A stretch of 7,784 bases of DNA, taken from Spirochaeta_B sp964398645. GTDB taxonomy: Bacteria > Spirochaetota > Spirochaetia > DSM-27196 > DSM-8902. Position 1 is the stretch's first letter. Every line of letters begins with the position of its first letter. The position numbers were made by a program, and so were the translations under genes. The notes below the pieces were generated by a model. It searched no databases and had not been told where the DNA came from. It was given only the letters and a program-made list of their open reading frames with translations. Below, one piece after another: positions 1 to 5,861 of the stretch. The stretch is taken from the NCBI GenBank assembly GCA_964398645.1, contig CAYNNU010000107.1, positions 1 to 7,784 of the forward strand. Direction: 5' to 3'.

Positions 1-1
1 T

Positions 2-307
2 TCGGCCGCAGTAGAGGACTTTTATTTAGCGGTTCAAATCGATGAGGCAAATGGGAAGGCCAGGTATTATTGCGGTATGGCGCTATATATGCAGGATAAT
101 TTGGAAGAGGCAATCAACAATTTGGATATTGCCTTGGCAAGTGGCTATCGGGAATTGGATTGCTTGTTTAGCCGGGCATTGGTGTATTATCGTTTAGGTG
201 ATATGGCGAGTGCACTGAGTGATTGTGATGATGCTTTACAGCTGGATGAAGATTCTCGTTCCGTTCGGCGCTTACGCACCAGAATCGTGCAGAAGTTGGG
301 TGTGTAG
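2..307 (+). CDS. TPR-repeat protein, C-terminal part (5' end outside window)
   Basis: The open frame runs in from the left edge without a stop; the first ATG in the window (77) lies inside a repeat and is probably not the real start. The roughly 101 visible residues contain tandem tetratricopeptide-like helix pairs. Examples are ARYYCGMALYMQDNLEEAIN followed by LDIALASGY, and CLFSRALVYYRLGDMASALS followed by DCDDALQLDE, with the usual small, large and Tyr/Ala pattern at about 34-residue spacing. The protein ends in a basic helix (RRLRTRIVQKLGV). TPR proteins are protein-protein interaction scaffolds. No signal peptide or catalytic domain can be judged because the N-terminus is missing. The HPt gene begins 28 nt downstream on the same strand, so the two are probably co-transcribed. 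The full protein could carry other domains upstream; its role is unknown. Confidence 0.8.
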   Translation, partial: SAAVEDFYLAVQIDEANGKARYYCGMALYMQDNLEEAINNLDIALASGYRELDCLFSRALVYYRLGDMASALSDCDDALQLDEDSRSVRRLRTRIVQKLGV

Positions 308-326
308 GCTAAAGGCTGTTGGCCGC

Positions 327-331
327 GGAGG
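327..331 (+). promoter_or_regulatory. Ribosome binding site of the HPt gene
   Basis: GGAGG lies 4 nt before ATG 336. It fixes the start there. A longer reading from ATG 219 in the same frame would overlap the TPR gene by about 90 nt and would encode a non-HPt leader. Confidence 0.75.
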
Positions 332-335
332 TAAT

Positions 336-683
336 ATGGCTGGGTTTGAACGGCGTTTTAATACATTCGCGAAAAAGTTTGAGGGGCATGAAGCTGTGTT
401 GCGCCAGATGGTGGAATTATTTTTACAGGATGTTCCTGCCCGGATGGCTGAAGTACGCGAAGGTCTACAACAGCAGGATTGGCCGGCTGTGTCGAAAGCC
501 GCCCACAGTCTTGTGAACATTACCGGTACGATGCAGGTCTTTGAGGCTGCCAAAACTGCCAAAGAAATGGATATCGCGGTTGAAGATCGCGAGTATAGCA
601 AGCTTACAGCCCTTTTTGATTCTTTGGATACTGAGATTACATCTGCCTTAGCGGTTTTGCAACGCGATTATTCGGCAGAGTGA
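336..683 (+). CDS. Stand-alone HPt (histidine phosphotransfer) domain protein
   Basis: This small all-helical protein of 115 residues has the size of a single HPt domain. It would accept a phosphoryl group on histidine and pass it between receiver domains in a multistep phosphorelay in the cytoplasm. The key site is KAAHSLVNITGTMQV (residues 54-68), with His57 as the phospho-acceptor. Upstream helices (about 12-47, FEGHEAVLRQMVELFLQDVP) match the first helices of the HPt bundle. The common 'HxLKG' after the histidine is HSLVN here, so the conserved Lys-Gly is missing, but the pattern of a small residue and glycine further on (ITGTM) is kept. The start at ATG 336 is supported by GGAGG. The stop is 4 nt from the stop of the convergent metallopeptidase-like gene. 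No receiver-domain gene is in the window; the PAS histidine kinase 2.7 kb away is a possible partner by inference only. Confidence 0.85.
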   Translation: MAGFERRFNTFAKKFEGHEAVLRQMVELFLQDVPARMAEVREGLQQQDWPAVSKAAHSLVNITGTMQVFEAAKTAKEMDIAVEDREYSKLTALFDSLDTEITSALAVLQRDYSAE

Positions 684-687
684 CGGC

Positions 688-1494
688 TTACTCTTCGTCT
701 GAAATCCCTGCGCCGGCAAGGCGCTGTTCCACCATTTGCAACTTGGTCTGAAGGCTGTTTATTGTTTTTTCAATGCGTCGCTTTTCCCGTTTGAGCCGCT
801 CAATGGGGTCTTGATCCATTCCGTTTTTGAAGGCGAGTGAACGTTTCACACTGTCCGGGCTTTCGCCGGATAAAAAGGCTGATTCGGCTCGCAGGCGGTC
901 TTTTTCGTTGCGGATATTTGCAACCGTTTTCATATTTTCATAACCGAGGTCAGGATTGACGTTAAAGGCATGGAATTTGATAACGGTGTTGGCATCTTTG
1001 GTGTTTATTCCTAGTATACGCTCAACATAGTCTTCGAAGCGGGCGTTGTGTTCGCGGCAAAGTTGGGCAGCCTCGCCAAGAACTGCGCCGAATTCTTTCA
1101 TCAGTCGGCCGTTTTGCCGCATAAACTGCTCTTTTATTCGGTGGGTCAGCTCTTGAAATGCCGGGTTTGAATCGAAAACATTGCGAAAGACGCCGACTTT
1201 TTCAGCCCGCTCAAGCAGCTCGTGCAGGATGGTGCGGAATTCAATGGTGTGGGGCCGTGAGGTAATGGGCAAGGGGCTATTTGTGGTATGAACATGATGG
1301 GCGAATTCGTGAATGGCTGTATACATCATCTGGTTGTCATCAGTAAAGTTTTTATTGTGAATGATGATTTCAGCGCTTTCTGGTTTATAAAGTCCGTTTA
1401 CCCGCTTGCTTTGCTTGCCGGAAAGAATAACAGCAAACTCGGCTGCCTCCGGTTCAAGCTGCAAGAGTTTTTCTTTTATTTGATCCTGGTTCAT
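688..1494 (-). CDS. Zinc-metallopeptidase-like protein (HExxH) with C-terminal coiled coil
   Basis: I do not recognise this 268-residue protein by name. Near the N-terminus it has TAIHEFAHHVH (residues 59-69), a clear HExxH zinc motif: His62 and His66 as ligands, Glu63 as catalytic base. It is followed by RPHTIEFRTILHELLE (80-95). The spacing and the H-x-x-x-F form resemble the SprT/YgjP group, where a second short motif (HGxxFW) gives the third ligand, so His82 is the likely third ligand. The strand before the motif (SAEIIIHNKNF, 40-50) fits the edge strand of a minimal metallopeptidase fold. The middle is helical and charged. Residues about 230-260 (ERLKREKRRIEKTINSLQTK and on) are a strong coiled coil. 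There is no signal peptide or membrane segment, so it is cytoplasmic. It lies 17 nt behind fhs and is probably co-transcribed with it; a functional link is not evident. Substrate unknown; it could be a structural relative without activity. Confidence 0.65.
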   Translation of the reverse strand: MNQDQIKEKLLQLEPEAAEFAVILSGKQSKRVNGLYKPESAEIIIHNKNFTDDNQMMYTAIHEFAHHVHTTNSPLPITSRPHTIEFRTILHELLERAEKVGVFRNVFDSNPAFQELTHRIKEQFMRQNGRLMKEFGAVLGEAAQLCREHNARFEDYVERILGINTKDANTVIKFHAFNVNPDLGYENMKTVANIRNEKDRLRAESAFLSGESPDSVKRSLAFKNGMDQDPIERLKREKRRIEKTINSLQTKLQMVEQRLAGAGISDEE

Positions 1495-1500
1495 GGTCGT

Positions 1501-1507
1501 TCTCCTT
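1501..1507 (-). promoter_or_regulatory. Ribosome binding site of the metallopeptidase-like gene
   Basis: On the minus strand AAGGAGA lies 6 nt before ATG 1494, inside the 17-nt gap after the fhs stop. The downstream gene therefore has its own good translation signal and most likely shares the fhs transcript. Confidence 0.75.
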
Positions 1508-1511
1508 CTTG

Positions 1512-3260
1512 TCAGGACAGGCCGGTGATGTGTCCCGTTTCGGGGTCGATGTCGATTTCCATAAATCCGGGGCGGCTTGGCAGCCCGGGCATGGTTCGAA
1601 TATCACCGGCGAGAGCATACAGGAATCCGGCTCCTGCGCTTAATCGGATATCCCGAATGGGAAAGATATATTGTTTTGGGGCACCGCGCAAGAGAGGATC
1701 ATGGCTAATGGATAAGTGCGTTTTAGCTACGCAAATTGGAACATGCGAAAAGCCCATCGCGGTGTAGCGTTTAATTTTTTGCTGTGCTGCCGGGGCGATG
1801 AGGATATCATCGGCGCCATATAAACCGCATGCTAGAGAACGCAGTTTATCTTCAACGCTGTCTTCTAGAGCATAGGAATATGAAAAAGCGTTTTGTTCGG
1901 CTTTTTCGCAGGCCGCAACTACTTTTTCGGCCAGCTCGGCGGCGCCTTCGCCGCCATTGGTGAAGCCGTGATGCACAACTGTGGCAGCTGCGCCGGCAGA
2001 TTCTGCCTCGGCACGGATGACATTCCACTCCTGCTGTGTATCATCGGGGAAGGCGTTTATTGCAACAATAACCGGCAGTCCAAAAGATCGAACGTTTTGA
2101 ATGTGAGCCTTCAGATTGCTGCAACCTGCCTGTACCAGGGCGGTATTTTCCTTTGTGTATTCTTCGGGTAGGGATTTTCCGGGCGCTAAGCCTGCCCCAC
2201 CGCCGTGGTATTTTAATGCACGGACAGTTGCCACAAGCACAACGGCATCGGGGATGTGGCCGGATGTTCTGCACTTAATATTGCAGAACTTTTCAAAGCC
2301 AATGTCTGCCGCAAAGCCTGCTTCAGTGACAACATAATCGGAGAGGCTTAGGGCAATGTCGTCTGCAATTATGGATGAATTTCCGTGGGCAATATTGGCG
2401 AAGGGGCCAGTGTGTACCAGAACAGGCTGTCCCTCGAGGGTCTGCAGTAGGTTCGGCTGAAAGGCATCCCGGAGCAGGGCCGTCATTGCGCCGGCTGCCT
2501 GGAAATCTTCGGCTGTCAAGGGCGTTCCTTGGCGTGACCAGGCTGGAACAATCCTGCCGATGCGTTCGCGCAAATCTGGTAAAGAGCGGGAAAGAGCCAG
2601 GATGGCCATGAGCTCACTGGCAACGGCAATATCGAAGCCGGTTTGGCGCAGAGGGCCGTCGGTTTTTTCGCCAATTCCGCTAATAATTGTGCGTAGTGCG
2701 CGGTCGCTAATATCGACGACCCGCCGCCAAGCGATAGAGTCTTCATCAATATGTAGTTTTTGCAGGCCTTTTCGTTGAAAAAAGGCGTCGCTCCATCGTG
2801 CTTCATGGTAGAGACGGGCATCAATTGCTGCGGAGAGTAAGTTGTGTGCAGCCGAAATTGCATGGATATCGCCGGTTAGATGCAGGTTCATAATGTCCAT
2901 CGGTACGACTTGGCTGTATCCGCCGCCGGCAGCTCCGCCTTTAATGCCGAAGGTTGGGCCCATGGAGGGTTGGCGCAGGCTTACAGCAGCGCGTTTGCCA
3001 AGCTTCCCCAGGCCCTGCGTGAGGGCGACAGAGGTGGTTGTTTTTCCTTCGCCAAAGGGAGTGGGGGTTATTGCTGTAACGTTGATGTAGCGGGCTTTTT
3101 TGCTGAATCCGCCCAGGCGTTTTGAAACGGCCATGACATCTATTTTTGCCGCCATCCGGCCGTATGGAATAATTTCGTCTTTTTGTAATCCGAGTTTCTC
3201 GCCAATTTCTGCTAATGCTTGTAGCCGGGCGCCGGCAGCAATCTCTCCGTCCGATAACAT
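1512..3260 (-). CDS. fhs: Formate-tetrahydrofolate ligase (formyl-THF synthetase)
   Basis: This cytoplasmic enzyme makes 10-formyl-tetrahydrofolate from formate, THF and ATP, supplying one-carbon units for purine and fMet-tRNA synthesis or for the methyl branch of acetogenesis. With the start at ATG 3260 it has 582 residues, slightly longer than the usual bacterial 555-560. Family hallmarks are all present: the ATP-binding loop TPTPFGEGKTTT (65-76), LRQPSMGPTFGIKGGAAGGG (95-114), NLHLTGDIHAI, HTGPFANIAHGNSSIIAD, VTEAGFAADIGFEKF, VLVATVRALKYHGG and the C-terminal MPGLPSRPG. The frame also allows a GTG start at 3278, six residues longer, but ATG 3260 has GAGG 6 nt upstream and matches the usual family N-terminus, so I prefer it. 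Several motifs (LRQPS, NLHLTGDIHA, ANIAHGNSS) are closer to the synthetase domain of eukaryotic C1-THF synthase than to the clostridial type, judged from memory. It is first gene of a two-gene minus-strand unit. Confidence 0.96.
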   Translation of the reverse strand: MLSDGEIAAGARLQALAEIGEKLGLQKDEIIPYGRMAAKIDVMAVSKRLGGFSKKARYINVTAITPTPFGEGKTTTSVALTQGLGKLGKRAAVSLRQPSMGPTFGIKGGAAGGGYSQVVPMDIMNLHLTGDIHAISAAHNLLSAAIDARLYHEARWSDAFFQRKGLQKLHIDEDSIAWRRVVDISDRALRTIISGIGEKTDGPLRQTGFDIAVASELMAILALSRSLPDLRERIGRIVPAWSRQGTPLTAEDFQAAGAMTALLRDAFQPNLLQTLEGQPVLVHTGPFANIAHGNSSIIADDIALSLSDYVVTEAGFAADIGFEKFCNIKCRTSGHIPDAVVLVATVRALKYHGGGAGLAPGKSLPEEYTKENTALVQAGCSNLKAHIQNVRSFGLPVIVAINAFPDDTQQEWNVIRAEAESAGAAATVVHHGFTNGGEGAAELAEKVVAACEKAEQNAFSYSYALEDSVEDKLRSLACGLYGADDILIAPAAQQKIKRYTAMGFSHVPICVAKTHLSISHDPLLRGAPKQYIFPIRDIRLSAGAGFLYALAGDIRTMPGLPSRPGFMEIDIDPETGHITGLS

Positions 3261-3266
3261 ATCAAT

Positions 3267-3270
3267 CCTC
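3267..3270 (-). promoter_or_regulatory. Ribosome binding site deciding the fhs start
   Basis: On the minus strand GAGG lies 6 nt before ATG 3260. The alternative GTG at 3278 has no comparable purine run upstream, so the shorter protein is favoured. Confidence 0.6.
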
Positions 3271-3291
3271 ACTTGCACGCTGCTTCGCTTC

Positions 3292-3320
3292 GTTATAGTA
3301 TTTGCAGTGTAGTATGGCTA
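3292..3320 (-). promoter_or_regulatory. Candidate sigma-70-type promoter of fhs
   Basis: On the minus strand TAGCCA (3320-3315, 4 of 6 to TTGACA) is followed after 17 nt by TATAAC (3297-3292, 5 of 6 to TATAAT). A transcript from here would start near 3285. That leaves a short leader of about 25 nt before ATG 3260 but almost none before GTG 3278, which also favours the ATG. The -35 match is weak and AT-rich DNA gives chance matches. Confidence 0.4.
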
Positions 3321-3324
3321 GTAT
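3296..3324 (+). repeat. Three direct copies of TAGTAT in the divergent promoter region
   Basis: TAGTAT occurs at 3296-3301, 3310-3315 and 3319-3324, all in the same orientation, within 29 nt. The copies overlap the candidate promoter elements of both divergent genes. The last copy runs into the palindrome GTATATAC (3321-3328). They could be binding sites for a regulator acting on fhs, on the kinase operon or on both, but short AT-rich hexamers can also recur by chance. Confidence 0.4.
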
Positions 3325-3329
3325 ATACA
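3302..3329 (+). promoter_or_regulatory. Candidate promoter of the kinase-acyltransferase operon
   Basis: TTGCAG (3302-3307, 3 of 6 to the -35 consensus) is followed after 16 nt by TATACA (3324-3329, 4 of 6 to the -10 consensus). It sits 16 nt before ATG 3346 and overlaps the candidate fhs promoter on the other strand. Both boxes are weak, so the operon may need an activator or another sigma factor. This is inferred from sequence only. Confidence 0.3.
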
Positions 3330-3345
3330 GTACAAGGCTAAAGAT

Positions 3346-4497
3346 ATGATTTTAGACGCGCGTTATTTACAAACAATTCTAGAATCGATTCCGGTTGGCG
3401 TGTGCCTAACCGATGCGGATGGAATTTTCACCTATGTAAATCCGACGTACTGCCAAATGTATGGCTACACTAGTGCTGAGCTTATTGGTAAACATTTCAC
3501 CTTGGTCGTTCCTTCTGATCAGCGCGAAAGCTTGGGTGAGATACATGATCGCTTTATGCAGGGGAGTGAGGAGCTACGTGGCGAATGGACGGTTCGCCGC
3601 AAGGATGGAAGTACATTTTCCATTTTAGCCGATGCTGCGTATATCCCTGATAATGGTTTCGGGCCGCAAAAAGCAACCTTTGTCATGGATATTTCGGACC
3701 GCAAGCAGGTTGAGTGTGAACTTGCCCAGGCAGTTGAACAGCTGCATATTGAGATTGAAGAGCGACGGGAGCTTGAACGCATACGGGATGATGTTGAGCG
3801 AATTGTCCGGCACGATTTGCGGAATCCTCTTAATGCAATTCTTATTGCAACGCAGCTCTTATTGAGCTCGGATTTAAGTGAGCAGCAAAAGTCTCTGGTG
3901 AATATGGCACAGGAAAGCGGTCATAAATTGAATTATATGATCAGCAATTCGCTTGATTTTGCCCTCATGGAAAGGGGAGGGTATTCGCTGCATCCCCGCC
4001 GTTTACGCTTAATAGACATGGTTCGAACGGTTATGCATGAAGCAACCCCTGTGCGTGAGCAGCATAAGGTGTCCGTGCGGCTAATGTATAACGGGCAAAA
4101 AATGAGTGGTGAAATGCCGCTTATGATTGAGGGTGAAAGAATTCATTTGGAAAATTTGTTTTCCAATGTTTTGCGCAACGCGATTGAGGCTAGTTCCGAA
4201 GGGGCGGAAGTGGAATTTGCTGTTCAGGATCAGGAAGATAGCATACTCATTTCGTTTCACAATGATTCGCTGGTACCGGAAGAAATACGTGATAGATTTT
4301 TTGATCGTTATGTTACCAGCGGTAAAGAAGATGGAACTGGCTTGGGAACCTACATTGCCTCCTTGATTACTCGCATTCATGGCGGGAAAATCGATTTTCG
4401 TAGCACTGAGCAAGAGGGTACCTGGGTGAATATTGTGCTGCCAAAAGAGCAAAAATCTGCAGGCAGTTCCCAAACAGTGGCCGGGGAGAAAACGTGA
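3346..4497 (+). CDS. PAS-domain sensor histidine kinase, soluble
   Basis: This 383-residue kinase would sense a signal through its PAS domain, autophosphorylate and pass the phosphate to a receiver domain. Domains in order: PAS (about 6-118; VGVCLTDADGIFTYVNPTYC and later RRKDGSTFSI, ending in the PAC-type FVMDISDRKQ), a helical linker or coiled coil (120-150), the dimerisation/H-box IVRHDLRNPLNAI (153-165) with phospho-accepting His156, and the HATPase domain with N-box NVLRNAIEAS (Asn278 binding Mg-ATP), F-box RFFDRYVTSG and G2 box DGTGLGTYIA (329-338). The G1 box, normally DxGxG, reads HNDSLVPEE (305-313) and lacks its glycines. No membrane segment or signal peptide is present, so it is a cytoplasmic sensor. 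Only one ATG is possible because TAG lies in frame at 3319; the RBS is weak (AAGG, 8 nt upstream). Its stop overlaps the acyltransferase start (GTGA). No response regulator is nearby. Confidence 0.93.
   Translation: MILDARYLQTILESIPVGVCLTDADGIFTYVNPTYCQMYGYTSAELIGKHFTLVVPSDQRESLGEIHDRFMQGSEELRGEWTVRRKDGSTFSILADAAYIPDNGFGPQKATFVMDISDRKQVECELAQAVEQLHIEIEERRELERIRDDVERIVRHDLRNPLNAILIATQLLLSSDLSEQQKSLVNMAQESGHKLNYMISNSLDFALMERGGYSLHPRRLRLIDMVRTVMHEATPVREQHKVSVRLMYNGQKMSGEMPLMIEGERIHLENLFSNVLRNAIEASSEGAEVEFAVQDQEDSILISFHNDSLVPEEIRDRFFDRYVTSGKEDGTGLGTYIASLITRIHGGKIDFRSTEQEGTWVNIVLPKEQKSAGSSQTVAGEKT
4483..4488 (+). promoter_or_regulatory. Ribosome binding site for the GTG start of the acyltransferase
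   Basis: GGGGAG lies 5 nt before GTG 4494, inside the end of the kinase gene. With the 4-nt GTGA overlap this is a classic arrangement for translational coupling, and it supports GTG rather than a later ATG as the start. Confidence 0.75.
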
Positions 4498-5861
4498 AAC
4501 CAATAGAAGAAGAGTATGATGGCTTTTGCTCCGCAGGCGGAAGACATGAGGAGGGAGTAAACTGGTTTCCTCTTGATAATGCTGCCAAGATTTTCCCATC
4601 TATTCAGGGGGCAAAGTATACTACCTTGTTTCGTTTGGCGGTTGTGCTGGATCATCCAGTAAAAATTGAGAGTTTGCAACGGGCATTGGATCGAGTGATG
4701 CAGCGCTACCCCTACTTTCTGGTAGAAGTTCGGCGCGGGATATTCTGGTATTATCTAGAGCGCCTAGATGGACGTATTAAGATTGGCCCGGATGGCCGTT
4801 CTCCCTGCATGCGCTATCATCTGCATGTCAAGGGGGCGTATTTACTTCGGGTCCGAGTTTACCGCCGCCGTATTGCTGTGGAGTTTTGCCATGCCCTGAC
4901 TGATGGAGTTGGTGCCTCGTTTTTCTTACGATCACTAGTGTGTGAATATTTTCGTCAATGTGGAACCGAGATTTCTGATTGGATGGATATCCCAAATCCA
5001 GATGATCATCCCGAGCCGGGTGAGTTTAGGGACGCCAATCAAATTATGGGCTTGGAGAAACTGCCGTATCCGGTTCCCCGTTCAGCGGCCTATCATGTGA
5101 AAGGGCAATTGATTCCCAAGCATGAATATAAAATTATCACCGGGCTTATTCCGCTTGACCAGATTCAAGCGGTTGCGCATGGAAAGGGTGCAAGCGTAAC
5201 CGAGTATCTTACTGCTGTTTTGTTTTGGAGCCTGCAGGACTGGATTGATTCACAGCCGGCCTGGCGTCAGAAAAAATGGAAGCGGCTGCCCTTGAGGGTG
5301 TTGATTCCAGTTAATATGCGTCCCTACTACCCCAGTCGAACCCGGCGGAACTTTTTTTTGTTTGTTGATCCGGAAATTGATTTGCGGCTGGGAAGCTATG
5401 ATTTTGAAGAAATATTGGAACGGGTGCATAGTTACATGCGGCTGGAGCGGACGAAAAAGAGTTTGAATCGGCATCTAGCGCGGAATGTCGGAGGCGAGAG
5501 AAGCTGGTATGTGCGGATAATGCCTTTGTTTTTGAAAGATATTGTTATCAAGATTATTTATCATTTTACCGGTGATCGGCGAAATACAACGAGTTTTTCC
5601 AGTCTGGGAAAATTGAAGTTTCCTCCGGAGGTGAGTTCTCATATCGACTGGGCTGAGTTTATTCCGCCGCCAAGTGCACAATATCGCTTTTCCGTTTCAA
5701 GTGTTATTCATGAGCAGACTGTGGCGCTTACTTTTGGCAGCTTTTTATGGAAATCAGAGATTGAAAAACGCTTTTTTCGCTTTTTGCGCCGGCAGGGCGT
5801 ACAGAGCAAGATAATAAGTAATAAGGAGGCAATATGCCATACTGTTCGGAATGCGGAGTAG
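4494..5861 (+). CDS. Alcohol acetyltransferase-like / condensation-fold acyltransferase
   Basis: This 455-residue protein belongs to the CoA-dependent acyltransferase superfamily (condensation, BAHD and alcohol O-acetyltransferase types). The active-site motif is FCHALTDGVG (131-140), that is HxxxDG with catalytic His133 and structural Asp137. Other family features are the N-terminal WFPLDNAAKIFPSI (24-37), the Leu-x-x-Ala-Leu helix and RYPYF (71-75), GIFWYYLE (82-89), IPVNMRPYYPSRTRRNFFLF (271-290) and SFSSLGKL (367-374), which sits where the fold usually has its second conserved active-site loop. It likely transfers an acyl or acetyl group from CoA to a hydroxyl; donor and acceptor cannot be read from sequence. 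There is no signal peptide, so it is cytoplasmic, perhaps membrane-associated. It starts at GTG 4494 within the kinase stop, and its last 28 nt overlap the next gene. Pairing with a DUF6320-type protein is, as I recall, a recurring arrangement in anaerobes. Confidence 0.8.
   Translation: MKPIEEEYDGFCSAGGRHEEGVNWFPLDNAAKIFPSIQGAKYTTLFRLAVVLDHPVKIESLQRALDRVMQRYPYFLVEVRRGIFWYYLERLDGRIKIGPDGRSPCMRYHLHVKGAYLLRVRVYRRRIAVEFCHALTDGVGASFFLRSLVCEYFRQCGTEISDWMDIPNPDDHPEPGEFRDANQIMGLEKLPYPVPRSAAYHVKGQLIPKHEYKIITGLIPLDQIQAVAHGKGASVTEYLTAVLFWSLQDWIDSQPAWRQKKWKRLPLRVLIPVNMRPYYPSRTRRNFFLFVDPEIDLRLGSYDFEEILERVHSYMRLERTKKSLNRHLARNVGGERSWYVRIMPLFLKDIVIKIIYHFTGDRRNTTSFSSLGKLKFPPEVSSHIDWAEFIPPPSAQYRFSVSSVIHEQTVALTFGSFLWKSEIEKRFFRFLRRQGVQSKIISNKEAICHTVRNAE
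5823..5829 (+). promoter_or_regulatory. Strong ribosome binding site of the zinc-ribbon membrane gene
   Basis: A consensus AAGGAGG lies 4 nt before ATG 5834, entirely inside the 3' end of the acyltransferase gene. It is the strongest RBS in the window and makes the 28-nt gene overlap credible. Confidence 0.85.

Noticed and set aside
219..335. N-terminal extension of the HPt gene from ATG 219.
   Set aside because: It would overlap the TPR gene by 89 nt, lacks an RBS and encodes a non-HPt leader, while ATG 336 has GGAGG directly upstream.
710..724. Perfect hairpin GCGCC-GGCAA-GGCGC near the convergent gene ends, considered as a terminator.
   Set aside because: It lies inside the metallopeptidase-like coding region (encoding part of RLAGAG) and has no T-run on either strand after the stem, so there is no support for a rho-independent terminator.
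3261..3345. Folate-responsive riboswitch upstream of fhs.
   Set aside because: The whole divergent gap is 85 nt and the predicted leader only about 25 nt, too short for a THF riboswitch; no suitable stems were seen.
4081..4599. Long minus-strand open frame of 172 codons across the end of the kinase and the start of the acyltransferase.
   Set aside because: It is antisense to two well-supported genes and shows no recognisable domain or RBS; its composition is typical of a shadow frame.
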